Shown here: positions 13,801-25,900 of the stretch, piece after piece
How the letters are laid out: each line of letters opens with the position of its first letter
Position numbering within the stretch: the stretch's first letter is position 1
Origin: Hyperoplus lanceolatus
Lineage: Eukaryota; Chordata; Actinopteri; Uranoscopiformes; Ammodytidae
DNA length: 64,000 bases
Direction of reading: 5' to 3'
Assembly (NCBI GenBank): GCA_026929865.2
Contig: CM049395.1
Coordinates: forward strand, 27,458,501 to 27,522,500
The notes under the pieces: model-generated
Told to the model about the DNA's origin: nothing
Seen by the model: the letters and a program-made list of their open reading frames with translations, nothing else
Database searches by the model: none
Translations under genes and position numbers: made by a program

Positions 13801-15429
13801 CTTCCTGCTTCTCTCCACCCCAGAATGTCTGTCCAATGAATGTATGACCTCAGATCACGTGTGGTTTTGCTTCGTAATGCTGGTTCACTTACAAAAGGGG
13901 TAATATGAAAGTGGACCACACCAAACAAAAGAAATCTAAACTCTATTTGGGCTGGACCAAAGCAAGTGAACTAGTGGACTTTCCCTGTGTGAATACACCC
14001 TAAGTAGTATATTATGGCATACTTTTCTCTGAACACACACCCAAACACACACATACATATACAGCACTTACGTACAACTGTTACATTAACAGCCCTCCTG
14101 AAGGTCCATTTGACTCCTAGCTCAATTATGTGTCTGTCACAGAAATATACACCAGTATCCTCTTTCCAGACTTGGCAGAGCTGTAACAGCCCATTCTTCT
14201 CACAGGAGGCTCTGCGCTGGTCAGAAACCGCTTTATTACCCTTTAAGAAAGCACACTTTTAGTTGTTATTTATATGTTTCTATTTTGAAGTGAAGTGGAT
14301 AAACATGTCCATCTGTGTAGGCCTGTTTCACCTTGTACCAGATGACACCTGTGTTGTTACTACAGTTGAGACCTGGACAGTGGAGCTTTTCACCTACACC
14401 CACGAGCAGGGTTGCACTGCTTTCCTCAGGATAGAAGCATCTCAGACTGTTTTTACCCACCACCTGTAGATGGAAGAACAAGTTGCTGCCACTGGACAGC
14501 AGAGACCTGTACACTTAATAGAAGTTAATTCTATTATCTAAGCTATGATATGTAATAATTTGTGAATTATTTTTAGTTTGTTGAATAAAAGTATTTCAGG
14601 GTTGGTTGGGAATACTAAAAGCATAACATTTAAGGCTGCAAGCTTAAGAAGTTTGTGTAAGTGAACATATGAGCAGCTGCCCATGGAGTAGAATCGTTGT
14701 ATATTTACAACAAAGAGAGGACAGACTCCTTACTGCATTCAACACAATTGAGATGTGAATCATCCTGTATACAGTGATAACTGGATGGAAATGTTGCTTT
14801 CATTATTTGAACATACCATTAACTGGAGTCAAGGTATTCCCAATTTTTTTATGTTGTATTCCTTAAACAAATTCTGCATTATTTATTCCAATGCAATATC
14901 ACAAAGCAAACCAGAAAATAGAATAGAATAGTTTTTATATGTTCAATCTGAAGCATCAATCAGAGCAGAGGGATAAGAAACATTGATTACCTTGTGAGGC
15001 TTGTGTACTTTCCAGAAAGTGTTGCTTCAGCGAGGAACCCCCTCCCACATTGGAGGGATCGGCCATCATTTGCTTCTCTGCCTTCTCCAATCCTGGACCA
15101 CTCCAAGTTCACAGATTTAAAGCACGGCATCATGAATAATTCTCCCTCCACAGCTCTGTAGTGCTGATGTTCAGTATTCTGCTGGAATCCTACAGTAGAG
15201 AATCATATTTCTGTCTTATTGTATTCAGGCACTCTAAAAAAGGTTTAGGGACACCATTGATTATTACATGTTTTTTTTTTCCAAACACACAGAGAAACAC
15301 ATTAAAAAGCACAGTGTACAATTTATTATCAATTTAGATACCCAATCTTTTGCTTTGATGGTCTCCCACACAGCATCCTTCCAGGAAAATGGGAAGCATG
15401 AATGAAATGAGAACATATCCAGTTTGCAT
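6047..15429 (-). CDS. il18rap: interleukin-18 receptor accessory protein (IL-18R beta)
   Basis: Signalling chain of the IL-18 receptor; it joins the IL-18/IL-18R1 complex at the plasma membrane and passes the signal through its TIR domain to MyD88. Twelve coding exons, in transcript order: 15342-15429, 14991-15189, 14332-14506, 14072-14240, 10941-11012, 10421-10550, 9793-9947, 9387-9554, 8940-9047, 8709-8840, 8513-8628, 6047-6259. They sum to 1725 bases, a closed frame of 574 residues (human about 599). Exon 1 encodes a hydrophobic leader (GYVLISFMLPIFLEG). Three Ig-like domains follow, then a membrane segment (YPIASFLLVTGLGIVL) and a TIR domain with box 1 EFDVFVSH, box 2 LLERDILPGG and box 3 NFWKSL. 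VQRALKVLPSLNW and YTNDVVLAIQRSR match IL18RAP rather than IL1RAP. It lies directly downstream of il18r1 on the same strand. Confidence 0.92.
7517..8330. repeat. old dispersed repeat, interrupted by a hAT MITE
   Basis: The two flanks of the MITE at 7760-8134 look like halves of one older repeat. The left flank (about 7517-7660: AAGCAGAAGTAAGCAATAT, later CTCTTATTCATACAG and GTCCCTCAGTCACTCC) resembles 27762-27860. The right flank (about 8170-8330: GCGGAGCAGGTAGAAATC, later GACTGCTAACTGCAGTCACTG) resembles 31262-31445. No terminal repeats could be fixed, so the family is unknown. It lies in the last intron of il18rap. Confidence 0.5.
7760..8134. mobile_element. hAT-type non-autonomous element (MITE)
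   Basis: A 375-bp element with short inverted ends (TAGCCTGG at left, CCAGGCTAG at right) is flanked on both sides by the exact 8-bp repeat CCCTTGAA (7752-7759 and 8135-8142). An 8-bp target duplication is typical of the hAT superfamily. It has no transposase frame. It sits in the last intron of il18rap, inside an older repeat. Confidence 0.75.
10242..10361. repeat. compound trinucleotide microsatellite (ATT)n(ATG)n(ATT)n
   Basis: About 120 bp of uninterrupted triplets in an il18rap intron: a block of ATT, a block of ATG, then ATT again. It lies about 60 bp from the exon that ends at 10421. It gives rise to long poly-Tyr, poly-Asp and poly-His open frames that are not genes. Confidence 0.95.
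10815..10893. repeat. (TA)n microsatellite
   Basis: About 79 bp of near-perfect alternating TA in an il18rap intron, about 50 bp from the exon 10941-11012. Such tracts vary in length and may be collapsed or expanded in assembly. Confidence 0.97.
12043..14001. mobile_element. foldback DNA element, head-to-head dimer
   Basis: A 1959-bp palindromic element in an il18rap intron. It opens with AGGGTGTATTCACACATG and closes with the inverse TGTGAATACACCCT. The left arm (12043 to about 12970) is the reverse complement of most of the right arm (about 12970-14001); for example CTTTCCCATAATGTGAAGCTGATGG near 12760 has its inverse at 13209-13233. Each arm matches the single unit at 28211-30009, so this copy looks like two units joined head to head with one inner end lost. 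A short (TA)n lies at 13183-13202. No transposase frame is present. Flanks are TT/AA-like (CTT...AAG) and give no clean target duplication, so the superfamily is unassigned. Confidence 0.8.
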
Positions 15430-17703
15430 CCTGTGTTTCTAAATCACCGCATGTCGATGTCAGCCATGATGCTGACAAGGTCCATCTTCCTTACCCCTTT
15501 AGAATTTCTGTTATGTTTACTCACTGTATCACCATATGCAGAGTTCTTGGTATTTCACATCGCGGCTCGTCGATTCTTTGGCGTTAACGCATAGGAGCAA
15601 CGCGTTTTAAGGACTTATAGATGTGGTGTTAGTTTCCTGTTTGGTTGTGTTTCACAACCATTTCACTTGAACCTGCTCTAATATCGTGTTCCTGTCAGTT
15701 GTTAGCCACATCCTGAACTGCAGAAGAGCATCTCTTAGTCGTGTTGTGTCATATTTTAATGTGTTGTGAAATATCCGTAACAAAATTTCATAATTTGAAG
15801 CATTAATAGATATACTAAGTAGTACAAGTTGACTGCATTAAAGGAAACACAATTAGTAGACAATATGTTGCCTTTAAGAACTACAGACATTTAGGTTAGG
15901 AAAATGTTTCCTTTTTGACCTAATAAAATTCCAGTGCATATATTAAAATGAGACACAAACAGTTTTCTAAAAGTAAATTTAATAACCAAAAGAAAGGAAT
16001 AGACTACAAGCTTGCTGCTTGCAAGTTGCATGTTCCATTCCTGTGGCACACATGTACTTTTATTCTGCTTTCTCCTCTGCTGTATTTGCCATTTCCTACT
16101 ATGTAACGGAATACAAGAGTGGGCTTGAACATGCTAAACTTTTACAAAGTTCTATTAACCAATTATTCCTAAACTTGGTTGTTGTTGTTGTTGTAGTTGT
16201 TTGTGAACACCTTTCCCCAAACAGTGATGGTCCAATCATAGCTAATCAACTGTAACTTGGCATGACAGACCTCTAAAAAAGTATATTGACCCCTTTTCAT
16301 TCATGCCACTTTTTCAACCAACTCATATCACTGCCTTCCAATGGGGAGCTATGAGAGCTACCTTCAACTCTTCCACCAATCGTCATTTCAATTAGTAAAC
16401 ATTTTGTCTACTCCTGTGTGAAATCAAGGAGAAATATTGTTTTCAAAAAACAGCTGTTAACCTCTGCTTCCATGTTTATGCTATAAGTTAGGCTCCTGAC
16501 TCCAGGGTTAGAGGTAAGGGTTTCTCTTCTAATGGCTTAGTTTAAAATTACAGTCTGTGATTGGTCCATTTCCACTCATTTCCAGCCAGATTGTCAACGT
16601 TGATCCATTTGAACCTGAACTTGATTCTATACCTGTATGCTGTACTTGCCCATAGATAGTAAATAATAATACTTGCCCCACTCCTGCTTGCCTATGGATT
16701 CTTGATTTACTTTGTTTGGACTTTCTACCATGACCTGTTTAAGTATTCTACACGTTGTCTACATTTGGGTCCTTTCCTTGCTGCCTCATTCTCACCGGGC
16801 TGACAACTTTGCTTCTAGTGACTGGGCAAGCTGGACAGTTAGCGTACAGTCGGTTTACAAGAGCACTTTTGCAGCACACTAGCATTCTAGAGCCTAAATT
16901 TATATCGGCAAGGCATAATCATTCATGTGGTGGTGGAAAGACTTCCTCCTCCCATATTATCCGCTCCTCCTGTTGACCTATTATAAGAGGCTCCTCCCAA
17001 TGTTACACCAGTCTAATGGTTTTGCCCCAACTTTCCGGAAGTACTGAGATGTGCTTTATATGAATTATTTCTCTGATTTAAAATATTGATGGAAACATTT
17101 GTGACATTTGTTTTAGTAGGCATACACGTTTGACAATAGTATGTAGCCTAACATTGGTTGTGTCATTTTGTGAAGTTTAAATGCAAAATCAATATTGGAC
17201 CTTAAAAGATGCTGTAAAGCTTTAGTCTGGACTAATGGTCAGTGAGTCTTATTATAAGAATGAATGCAGAATCACAGTATTACACAGTAGCACATTTCAC
17301 GGTACAGTAAATACAGTAATAGAGGAAATGAATAATGAGCGAAAGGCTTTGACATTACAGATAGTAATGTAGTATTTATAAGAGATCCGAGCTTACATGC
17401 TTAAAAGCAAATCCAGGTAAAAGTTTCCCACTCAAGACTGACAAAGTGGCATGGCAAAAAATATATAATAAACAAGAAAGACAGAAGATCCAGTTACACA
17501 GAACTGTAAAACAGGAATGAAGCGCTGTGTCATGGGATTGCAGAAGTTCAACAAATCTAAATATGCCATGACATTTTTACATCACGTGTCATATGTGACA
17601 GGATAAAGGCTGTTGATAACCATCTTCAGTGTGTCAGTTAATGTCTAAAGATATACGATACAGGCTAGTAATCCATCTAAACATTTTACCCTGAAGTAGC
17701 AGC
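15430..17703. other. intergenic region between il18r1 and il18rap
   Basis: This 2.3 kb separates the il18r1 stop from the il18rap start; both genes are on the - strand. It should hold the il18r1 3' untranslated region and the il18rap promoter with any non-coding 5' exon. A GTT run is present at about 16180-16200. No further exon, RNA gene or bounded mobile element could be supported. Confidence 0.4.
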
Positions 17704-20700
17704 CTAGATTGTTGAAGTTAGAAGCCTTATTTTTGGTGTATTCTTTGGGGCAGGTAGGTTATAGCGTAGCTGCTTCCAGAAGGAGGAAGAGGGCGGCATT
17801 GAGCATTTGCCTCTCCAGGTGACACAGTCTCCAGCCTCGTAGAGAAGCTGTAAGGCCTCTGGTAATGGACCATACCCTGACCCTGCTGTTGACTCCGTTT
17901 TGATGAAAATCAAGCGAGTCTGCCGCTCCACAAGGGCTGCGTGGATGGCACTCAGCAGGCCAGATCCTGGGCTAGGATCCGGAAAGGTGGGAAGCAAAAC
18001 CACCGTCCGGCTCTGCTCCACGCAGCCTAACACTGCCTCCGCTACAGCTGCAACCAACCAGAGTTTATATTAAACAGTAATGTAGAACCATTTAGATGTT
18101 AAGGTAGATTTTCTTCAACTTTTATCTAAAATACGTACATTTCCCTGGTAAGACGTCCCGATCATAAAGACACAGACTGTAACCTAACCTCTCTTCCAAA
18201 ACACTCTCCAGCCTTACTCTGTCATCTTCACTTAGTCCTGAGTCTGTGTTGCTCTCGTAAAACATCAAAAAGGCATCGTAGCTCTTTCCATCTAGGCAAA
18301 CAACAACAGCTTTGTCAGTGCTGTAACCAAAAGAAAAAGCACAAATATCATGTTCTTTGAAAACATTACTCATGGTAACTGACACAAATACCTGAGGGGC
18401 TTCTTCGGAGGCCAAGAGTGTCTCTTAGGAAAAGAGTGATGTCAACTTTGAACTTCACATAGACAACTACGGTCACAACCATCACCACCACAACGCTGAC
18501 AAGGGCAGAAGCCAGGGAAATGTAAGAACGGCGAGCTTTAGGGCAATGACGGAGAGAATACAGTTATCAAACAGTAATAGACTTTAAGTGACAGGGAATG
18601 TGTGAATTAAAGCTGGCTCAAATATAATGCTAAAGGAATGAGTCAGTTCATCCACTAGTTGGTTGACAAAAAACATTTGACATTTTTCAAGACTGAACTA
18701 TTATTGAATCATTCCCAAAGTAATTAACACATTAAGAGATAATGAGAATGAAAACCTAAAAATGGGTAAGATGATTGGACAGGTTTACATTTTAAGGCAA
18801 GGTTCTGGACACCATTTAGAAATATACATTCATCTAACGTACGTTTAAGGGCCAAATTGATGTTGACAATGCTTGAATCTTGGTCAGTAGAATCCATTTT
18901 GCAGGTGTACGTTTTTGATAGATCCTCTTCTGACACTTTTTTGAAGACTAGAGATGCTGTCTTGATGATTCCGTCACTATTATTCTCCCTGGAAAGGAAA
19001 GTTCAAAAACAATGGAGCAAAAAAACAAGCTACTCAGTGTGTTTGCTTTTTGTAAGAGCTGACGAATCTGTGGGAAGTGTTTACCGTGTCTCATTGTAGA
19101 AAACTGGTAAGCTGTCATTCTCTTCCACAATTGAGCCTCCGCTCACCCAGTAGAGACCTGGATCCTCTGAATACATAACAGCTGTACAGTTGATTAACAC
19201 TGGTGAGCCTGGAAAAATCAGTTTTACACAAGATGTGAAAGCAGTCATTTAGAAAGGTGGCACATGCTCATATGAGTTTTCAAGATTGATTCTCACCTAA
19301 ATCTACAGGAATAACAATGTTGTTGTGAGGTGAAATTATCACTGCAGATTTCTCAGTTTTTTCTGAAAAAATTGAAAAGAAAGAAAACGTTTACATATCT
19401 TTTTGATACATAAGAACCAAACATAAAAAAATCGAAATAAAACATATCAAAGACGTGCTCTTTTCTCACCGCTCGCTTCGACGTTGAGCTCCACTGTAAA
19501 AGTTATGTTATATATTTGACCTTGATGCAGGTATGATCTGGTGCAGGTGTAGACTCCATGGTCACTCTTTTCCACCCTCGGGAAGTGGTAAATGCCTGGT
19601 GATAGTGACTCACCTTTCTACAAGGTGGAAAAGAAAGTTAAAATATACAGAAATGTGTAAACCAAATGTGTTGCAACATGCAGGCAGAACTCCCCACAAG
19701 ACCCCTGTTTACCTGACCAAAACTTTGTAAAACAAAATGCCAGTCATGCAGACTCAAAACTGTGCTATGTTAAATTACCTTGTGCCATGTAATGCCATCT
19801 TCGGTCATATTGGGAATATTTTCAGCAGGGATATTTACATTAGGGCAAAACAACGTGCAGGCTTGTTGTGCGGGGCATGTTATAGGGTACATGGTTTTCT
19901 TCTCTTTATCTTCTCTGGTCAGTGTTGTGTATGCTGTCAGCCTGAAGCAGGACTGGCAGGTGGCATTTCTGTCATGTCATTAAAGAAAAGGTCAATATGA
20001 AACTTTAATTTTCACATTTTAACAACCAATATGAATATGAATTTGACTTACAAACTGAAGTTATTTTTACAAGGGAGACCAGATGTATACTGCAGCCATC
20101 TGCAAAGCAACAAATAGCAATGCTATCTGGATTTAAGAGCCTATCTATGTCAGGTAGACCCACTTGAACTATGTCAGGATCATGGTAGGACTGCGTGGCC
20201 CTTACCCCAGAGAGCATGAGTAATTCCCCTGATGGTTTACAGAAACGCTGAGAATCACAAGGCTCCTTCCATGAACCAGCACGCTCATCTGCCTCTGCTC
20301 AGCCGATGACATGTCGCTGGTCAGATTCATTTTGTGGCCAGTGTAACTGGTCCAGATCACTTTGGCATCAGCAGGATGACAAGGGCACTGCAGAGCCACC
20401 ATTTCACCTGCCCTGACATACACATCACGGGGTATCTGGGGACACACACCTGTGAAAAAGTGTCAAAAATGTTTGTTTGTTTAAGTGTGTATAAATAAAA
20501 CATGAAACGGCTTGTGGACGTTGAGAACCAAAGGTCAAAAATGTCATGATTCCACTGTATCCAACATAATTGTGTGACCAGTTCGAACCAACAACAGTGG
20601 AACGCCATTGGAACTAAAATTGGTCTAATTTAGAAAAACAATTATATAATTGGTAATAGTGTATTTCTGGGTGATTTGTGAAACAGCATGTGCTTAGGGG

Positions 20701-21521
20701 ATGGTTCTAAAGGAAAGAGTTGTGGTTCTTAACCACATCCTATTTGTTGATGGCTTGTGATTTCAGTGTGAATTGTAGAGGTAAGTGGTTCATATTTGTG
20801 AGAAGTCAGCCCTAAAGATGTGCCAGTGTATAAACAATGTTACTTTACAACTATGGAATATTTGCAAAATATAATATGTATGATTATTACATCTACATGT
20901 ACCAATGTACATAAACAACGTAATTTAATGTTATTATAATTAGAGACAGGACTGTTATGAAAATATATTTATTTTAACTTTCAGTGTCAAGTGGATTTTA
21001 ACAAGAACTTCATTTCAGAGGTTTCACTATTTTGAGGTACTTAAAGATCTGAGTATTTTCCATTTATAATATTGTATATTTCTTGTACTTTTTACTTCAC
21101 TATCTGTATTTAACTTATTTTTTAAATTCAAATGCATCAATAATTATACTCCAATAATACTTTGAATGTGTTATGCTTATGATTTTGATGATTCTATTTT
21201 TGAATGCAGAACTTTTAACAGTGGCAAAGTACTTATACTGTGCTATTGCTATAGACGTACTTTAGTAGCCTACTTCATCCACCACTTGTAATGCACAAAT
21301 GCAATTTATAGTTAGGTTATTATATAGCCTACAGTATTTCATTCGTGTTTTAGTTTTGGTTTCCTTGTTATTCTTCTTCTTCCTCTTTTTTTGTTTGTTT
21401 TGTGCATCTTTTATAAATTACGTCATCAAATCAAATATTAACTTGATTCGTCCCCCTAAAGCGTTCACTTACCTGTTAAAGATGTAAGGAAGAAAACCAG
21501 AGGGACCAGACGTACTTTCAT
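17704..21521 (-). CDS. il18r1: interleukin-18 receptor 1 (IL-18R alpha)
   Basis: Ligand-binding chain of the IL-18 receptor, a single-pass membrane protein of the IL-1R/TIR family. Ten coding exons, in transcript order: 21473-21521, 20206-20449, 19779-19968, 19470-19617, 19297-19362, 19085-19208, 18843-18988, 18392-18535, 18139-18291, 17704-18047. They sum to 1608 bases, a closed frame of 535 residues (human about 541). A leader (MKVRLVPLVFFLTSLTG) precedes three Ig-like domains. GVYTCTRSYLHQGQIYNIT matches the IL18R1 second Ig domain. The membrane segment is rich in Val (SALVSVVVMVVVTVVVYV). TIR box 1 is YDAFLMF, box 2 YDRDVLPGK, box 3 FWKQLRY. The exon at 18291 uses the acceptor TTGCCTAG; the nearby TTACAG at about 18321 would break the frame. 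It is followed downstream by il18rap, its functional partner. Confidence 0.92.
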
Positions 21522-21763
21522 CACGAAAGTGTGCTGCGCCAAACATTCAGCAGCAGTGTCGTCAAAAACCTGCTCCGGTCAAATAATAATGCACAAAAGC
21601 ACTTCTGTTGAAGGTTTCCCCAAACAAGATCGGAAGGGTGCTGATGAAAAATGAAACTTAAGGAAGAACCTCGTGTTGCCGCTATGTAAACACCTCCTAT
21701 ATCTCCCACCAAGAAATGTTGATTGTAATATTACAAAATAATCTTATTAATAATAATAATAAC

Positions 21764-21860
<97 letters not shown>

Positions 21861-22996
21861 GCCTACTTATTAATATTATATTTATGGACTGAGGAAATAT
21901 TTATGGACTGAGGAAATGCTTGTATGGTTTTCAAATTCATTTTGTGGTATTTATCTTTCCCCTATATGCTGAATGACCAAAAATGAAACTTGGAGTCATA
22001 AAAGGTTCTTTTTTGTAGTTTCGTGTATTCCCCAGTTCTGGAAACGGGCAGGGAAACACGCATCAATGTAAAAAGCAAATTATTTATAGGCTACAATAGG
22101 AAACATTAGCCTATGGCACTGACTAATTTATTCCTGATGATAGGGACACACGTAGTAGAACTGGGGACTTTCACCTCTTCACTCAGAAGCCGTAATCAAA
22201 AATCATAATGATTGATTTTTAAATGTTTAAATCTGCAAACTTATTAAAATAAATTGCCATTTTATTAAATTAACCCATTGTTTGTGCCACTATCTAAAGA
22301 GTGACGATTTTTTAAAATATTTTTTTGTCATCTGGATCAAACTTTTGTCTATTTTTATTATAACCTATTATATTGTGTGATTTTTAAGTTGACAGGTAGT
22401 ATAATACCGTAGGTCGAGATGGAACAGACTTTAAATACTTTGCACAGCCTGTGTTGATAACATAAATTAGCCTAATAAAAGGTTTCGAATAAAATGTCTT
22501 ACCTGCAACGTAGCAACTTCTGTCAAATGAATTGAGTGGAAGTGCAGTATAAACGATCATTAAAAGGAAATATTCAATCAAAACACAAAGGCAATGTAAA
22601 ATGGTAAAAGTAGCCGGTTACTGATAGGAAGATTACGTCATCTAGTGGACATAATGAAGAAGACAAATGGCACCGTAATAAAACTTCATTAATCCCTTTT
22701 TATAAATAATCGGAGTTTCAAGCAAGTTGCCAATAACATGTTAACCTCCACATCACATAAAGTAAGATGAGTTTAGTTTATACCATGTTGTCTACTGTGT
22801 GGCATGAAATTATTATGGCTGTCAGCGTCTAGGAACGAAACCACGGCTGGTCAGTGTTTCCTCACGGACGCTTTTCTCAACTGCAGTGCACCCGCCTTCA
22901 CGTGTGTTGTGTTGTTGTGTTGTGACCATGTTGTGACAGGTTGTAATTACTCTTCTCTGAAAACACCTGTCCCCGTGACAGACATATAGCTCCAAC
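21522..22996. promoter_or_regulatory. divergent region between il18r1 and pdcd2
   Basis: The two start codons face away from each other 1.47 kb apart, so both promoters lie here. The left part holds a long AAT tract. Nothing else could be resolved: no bounded mobile element and no RNA gene. Confidence 0.4.
21749..21860. repeat. (AAT)n microsatellite
   Basis: About 110 bp of AAT/TAA triplets with one or two early interruptions, roughly 230 bp upstream of the il18r1 start codon, in or near its promoter. Confidence 0.96.
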
Positions 22997-25900
22997 ATGT
23001 CCAGCGACATTAGCGCGTCCTCTGCGGAGGTGGTTCTGGGTTTCCTGGAGGATGCGGAACCGTGGCGGCTTCTGTCTGCGCAGTTCCCCAGCAAAGTCGG
23101 GGGAAAACCTGCGTGGCTCAGCCAGAGAGGCCTGCCCTCGCTGGAGTGTGAGATATGCCACCGGCCTATGGCTTTCCTGCTGCAGGTTAGTTAGTGTTCC
23201 AGTAACTATACAGTGGGTTCAGCCGGACCCTGGATAGAGCCTACTTATGGGGTCATCCACCATCTGTAGCTTTTCTCTGTGATCCTTCTGGGGAACACCA
23301 TTTTGACTTTTAACACAGAAGCATAGCCTACATCTTTATACATTATGTGAACACTCAGAGTAAAAGTACCAAACGGTTGTATGTTTCCTCTTTGAACATT
23401 AATTTTGGGCTTTATACTTTTGGACACATTTCAAAATGTATGAGAACAAAAAAGACACAATGAAAAAATAGTTGACCTCAATCTGACAGGTTTACTGTCA
23501 GCCAAGTAGTTAACCTCTGCCCATCTCGGTCCTATTCATTATGAAACTAGATAAAGCACTTTGGTGTAATGTTGTGTGGTGTATTTTGTCATAACACATC
23601 CTAAAATGACTGTTTAATTAAGTAAAACCATTATACAGAATAACAAGATATCTACAAGTCAAAATGCATCTCTCCATGTGTGCTGAGCTATAGGAAAGGA
23701 CTGTCATGTAGTGTCTTACAACAAGGCCATTATATAAATAGTGCTCACCCAGGAATGGTAAGAGACAGGGTCAGGAATGTGGGTTGTTTGGCTTGGTCAT
23801 CGAAAGGGAAACCTCCTGTATTTCCGCTTTAGCTTGCATACATTAAAATAGGCTCAGGACGGACTGTTTTACGAGCCTGACAGTAGTTAGTTTATGTAAG
23901 GTTGTTAAACCTTACTATTCTGAAATTCTGAGTAGACTCATAGGCACCTCATGGCACATTCCTTTGAAGATGATGTTTCCCACTAAGCCTCTTTTGGTAA
24001 TAGTTTAAGGAATAGTCAGTGTCCACCTATCAGGGACAACAAGGGGGCAGATCTTTATGACCAAAGTGACACTCATCTTACTTAGAGTCTGAGGATAAAA
24101 AGGCCTTAGAATCAGAAGAATAGCGGGTTTTGCTAGGAGCTTTTCATGATGCATCTACCTCACTTTAAATTTGACTCCAATACTTCGAATATTTTGATTG
24201 GCTTAGTTCTTTTGATTGCAGTCTGAGTTTTTGTTTATAATAAAGAATTGTTCCGGAAAACCTCCTCAACTGCATCAAGCTGTCTCTTTTTTCATCATCC
24301 TGGTACCACCACAATTTTTGAAAGTCTGTCCAGAAACGACAGTTGTAATTCCAATTCAAATAGCTTTCTATTAGTCTGGCTTTAGCTGCAACTAAACTCA
24401 GTTTCAAACTCTTCTGTTTGGTTATCCTCTCTTCTCCATTGTCTCCATCACAGGTGTACGCACCGATCTCTGGTCAGGACAGAAGTTTCCACCGGACGCT
24501 TTTTGTGTTCTGCTGCAAAACCCATGAATGCTACACATGCAACGACAGCCGCTGTATTAAAGGTATCGTTACCCGTTCTTGCTAAGCTTTTTATTTAAGC
24601 CTTTGGCCTTTATTTCATTTTATATATAGCCTGCAAGAAATAAATATATTTTCTTCAGGTATTCTGACAGGGGGCGTTTGCAAATTTCTTGCTTTCTTTC
24701 CTCTTAGTTGTCAGAAGCCAGCTGCCTCGGAGGAATGAGTTTTACTCCTTCGACCCTCCACCAGGTCTGTGTTTTTTGCCAGGATGTCAAGCAAAGTATG
24801 ATACTTTCATAGAAGAGTGTAGAGTTTTTTTGACATAGGCCTATAATTGATATTTTACAATCTATTTTCACTATTCTTCTTATGCCATCCATGAGTCTGA
24901 GATGTCAGTTATAGCAAAGCAGCAGATAAGAGGATTCTGGTAGGGCATGAACATCAATCTTTTTTTCTTTCTTTTTTCCCTTTTCTTAGAGGATCAACCC
25001 CCGAGCGATCCCCAACAGGACCAGAGTGTGTTGTCTGTCTCTGGAGTTAAACTATGTTGGGTGTGCGGTTGCCCCGGCAACAAAGCTTGCTCCTGCTGTC
25101 ACACTGTAACATACTGTGGAAAAGACCACCAGACCCTCCACTGGAAACACGCACACAAGAGGGAGTGTGGAAGCCAAGGTTTTGCGTTTATACATTGGAA
25201 TAATAGGTGTATTTCCACTCCACAAGCCCCTTTACCTCATGCACTGTGACTGAAATTATTAGGAGTTTGCCCGGATTTGCTGTATTTGTGAACACAAATT
25301 ATTCGACCCTGACTTTGCCCTGGCATTACCCAGGTGGCCTCCTAGTCCTAAATCAGGGGCAGGGAATGGGTGTATTGTGTGTGAATTTGTCCCACACCCA
25401 CAATCTCCTGCTGTGTGAAATGGTAGATCCGGATTAGATTCTCCTGACAATTTCCAGCGTGCATGTCTGAAAGGGGCTGTAGACTTATTCCAGCGATATG
25501 TTCATTTTTCTTCTGTCTGTCTGTCTGTCTGTCTGTTAAGGAGCGTCCATTATCACAACCTCTCCCTTCGTCTTCCCCGAGTCTGAGCTGGTCACTGAGC
25601 CTGAGGAGGAAGAGAAGGATGCAGCAGAGACTGAAGAAGAAGAGGAAGCAGAGGGAGGGAGTGTAGATTGTCCTTCCTTAGTAAACAGTAAGCTTTCACT
25701 TATGTCTGACAAGTGGTCACGTGAGTAATTCCCTTGGAGGAATCATCATCAGTTTCATCAGTAGTTGGTTCTATTGAATCAAACTTGGGTTCTTTGGACT
25801 AAACAACCCCCCGTAGATTGCTTCTCTTTGCAGTATGGGATGAGGAAGACAATCTACTTCCTGTAGTTTCTTTCTGTAGTTTTACCACATGGAAATTCTG

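Noticed and set aside
14507-14513. Alternative acceptor at 14513/14514 for il18rap exon 3
   Set aside because: It puts the Ig domain out of frame; the acceptor TGTACAG just downstream restores the phase.
18292-18320. Upstream acceptor TTACAG for il18r1 exon 9, giving extra residues STDKAVVVCL
   Set aside because: The phase does not fit exon 8 and leads to an early stop; the acceptor at TTGCCTAG gives an unbroken DGKSYDAF match to the family.
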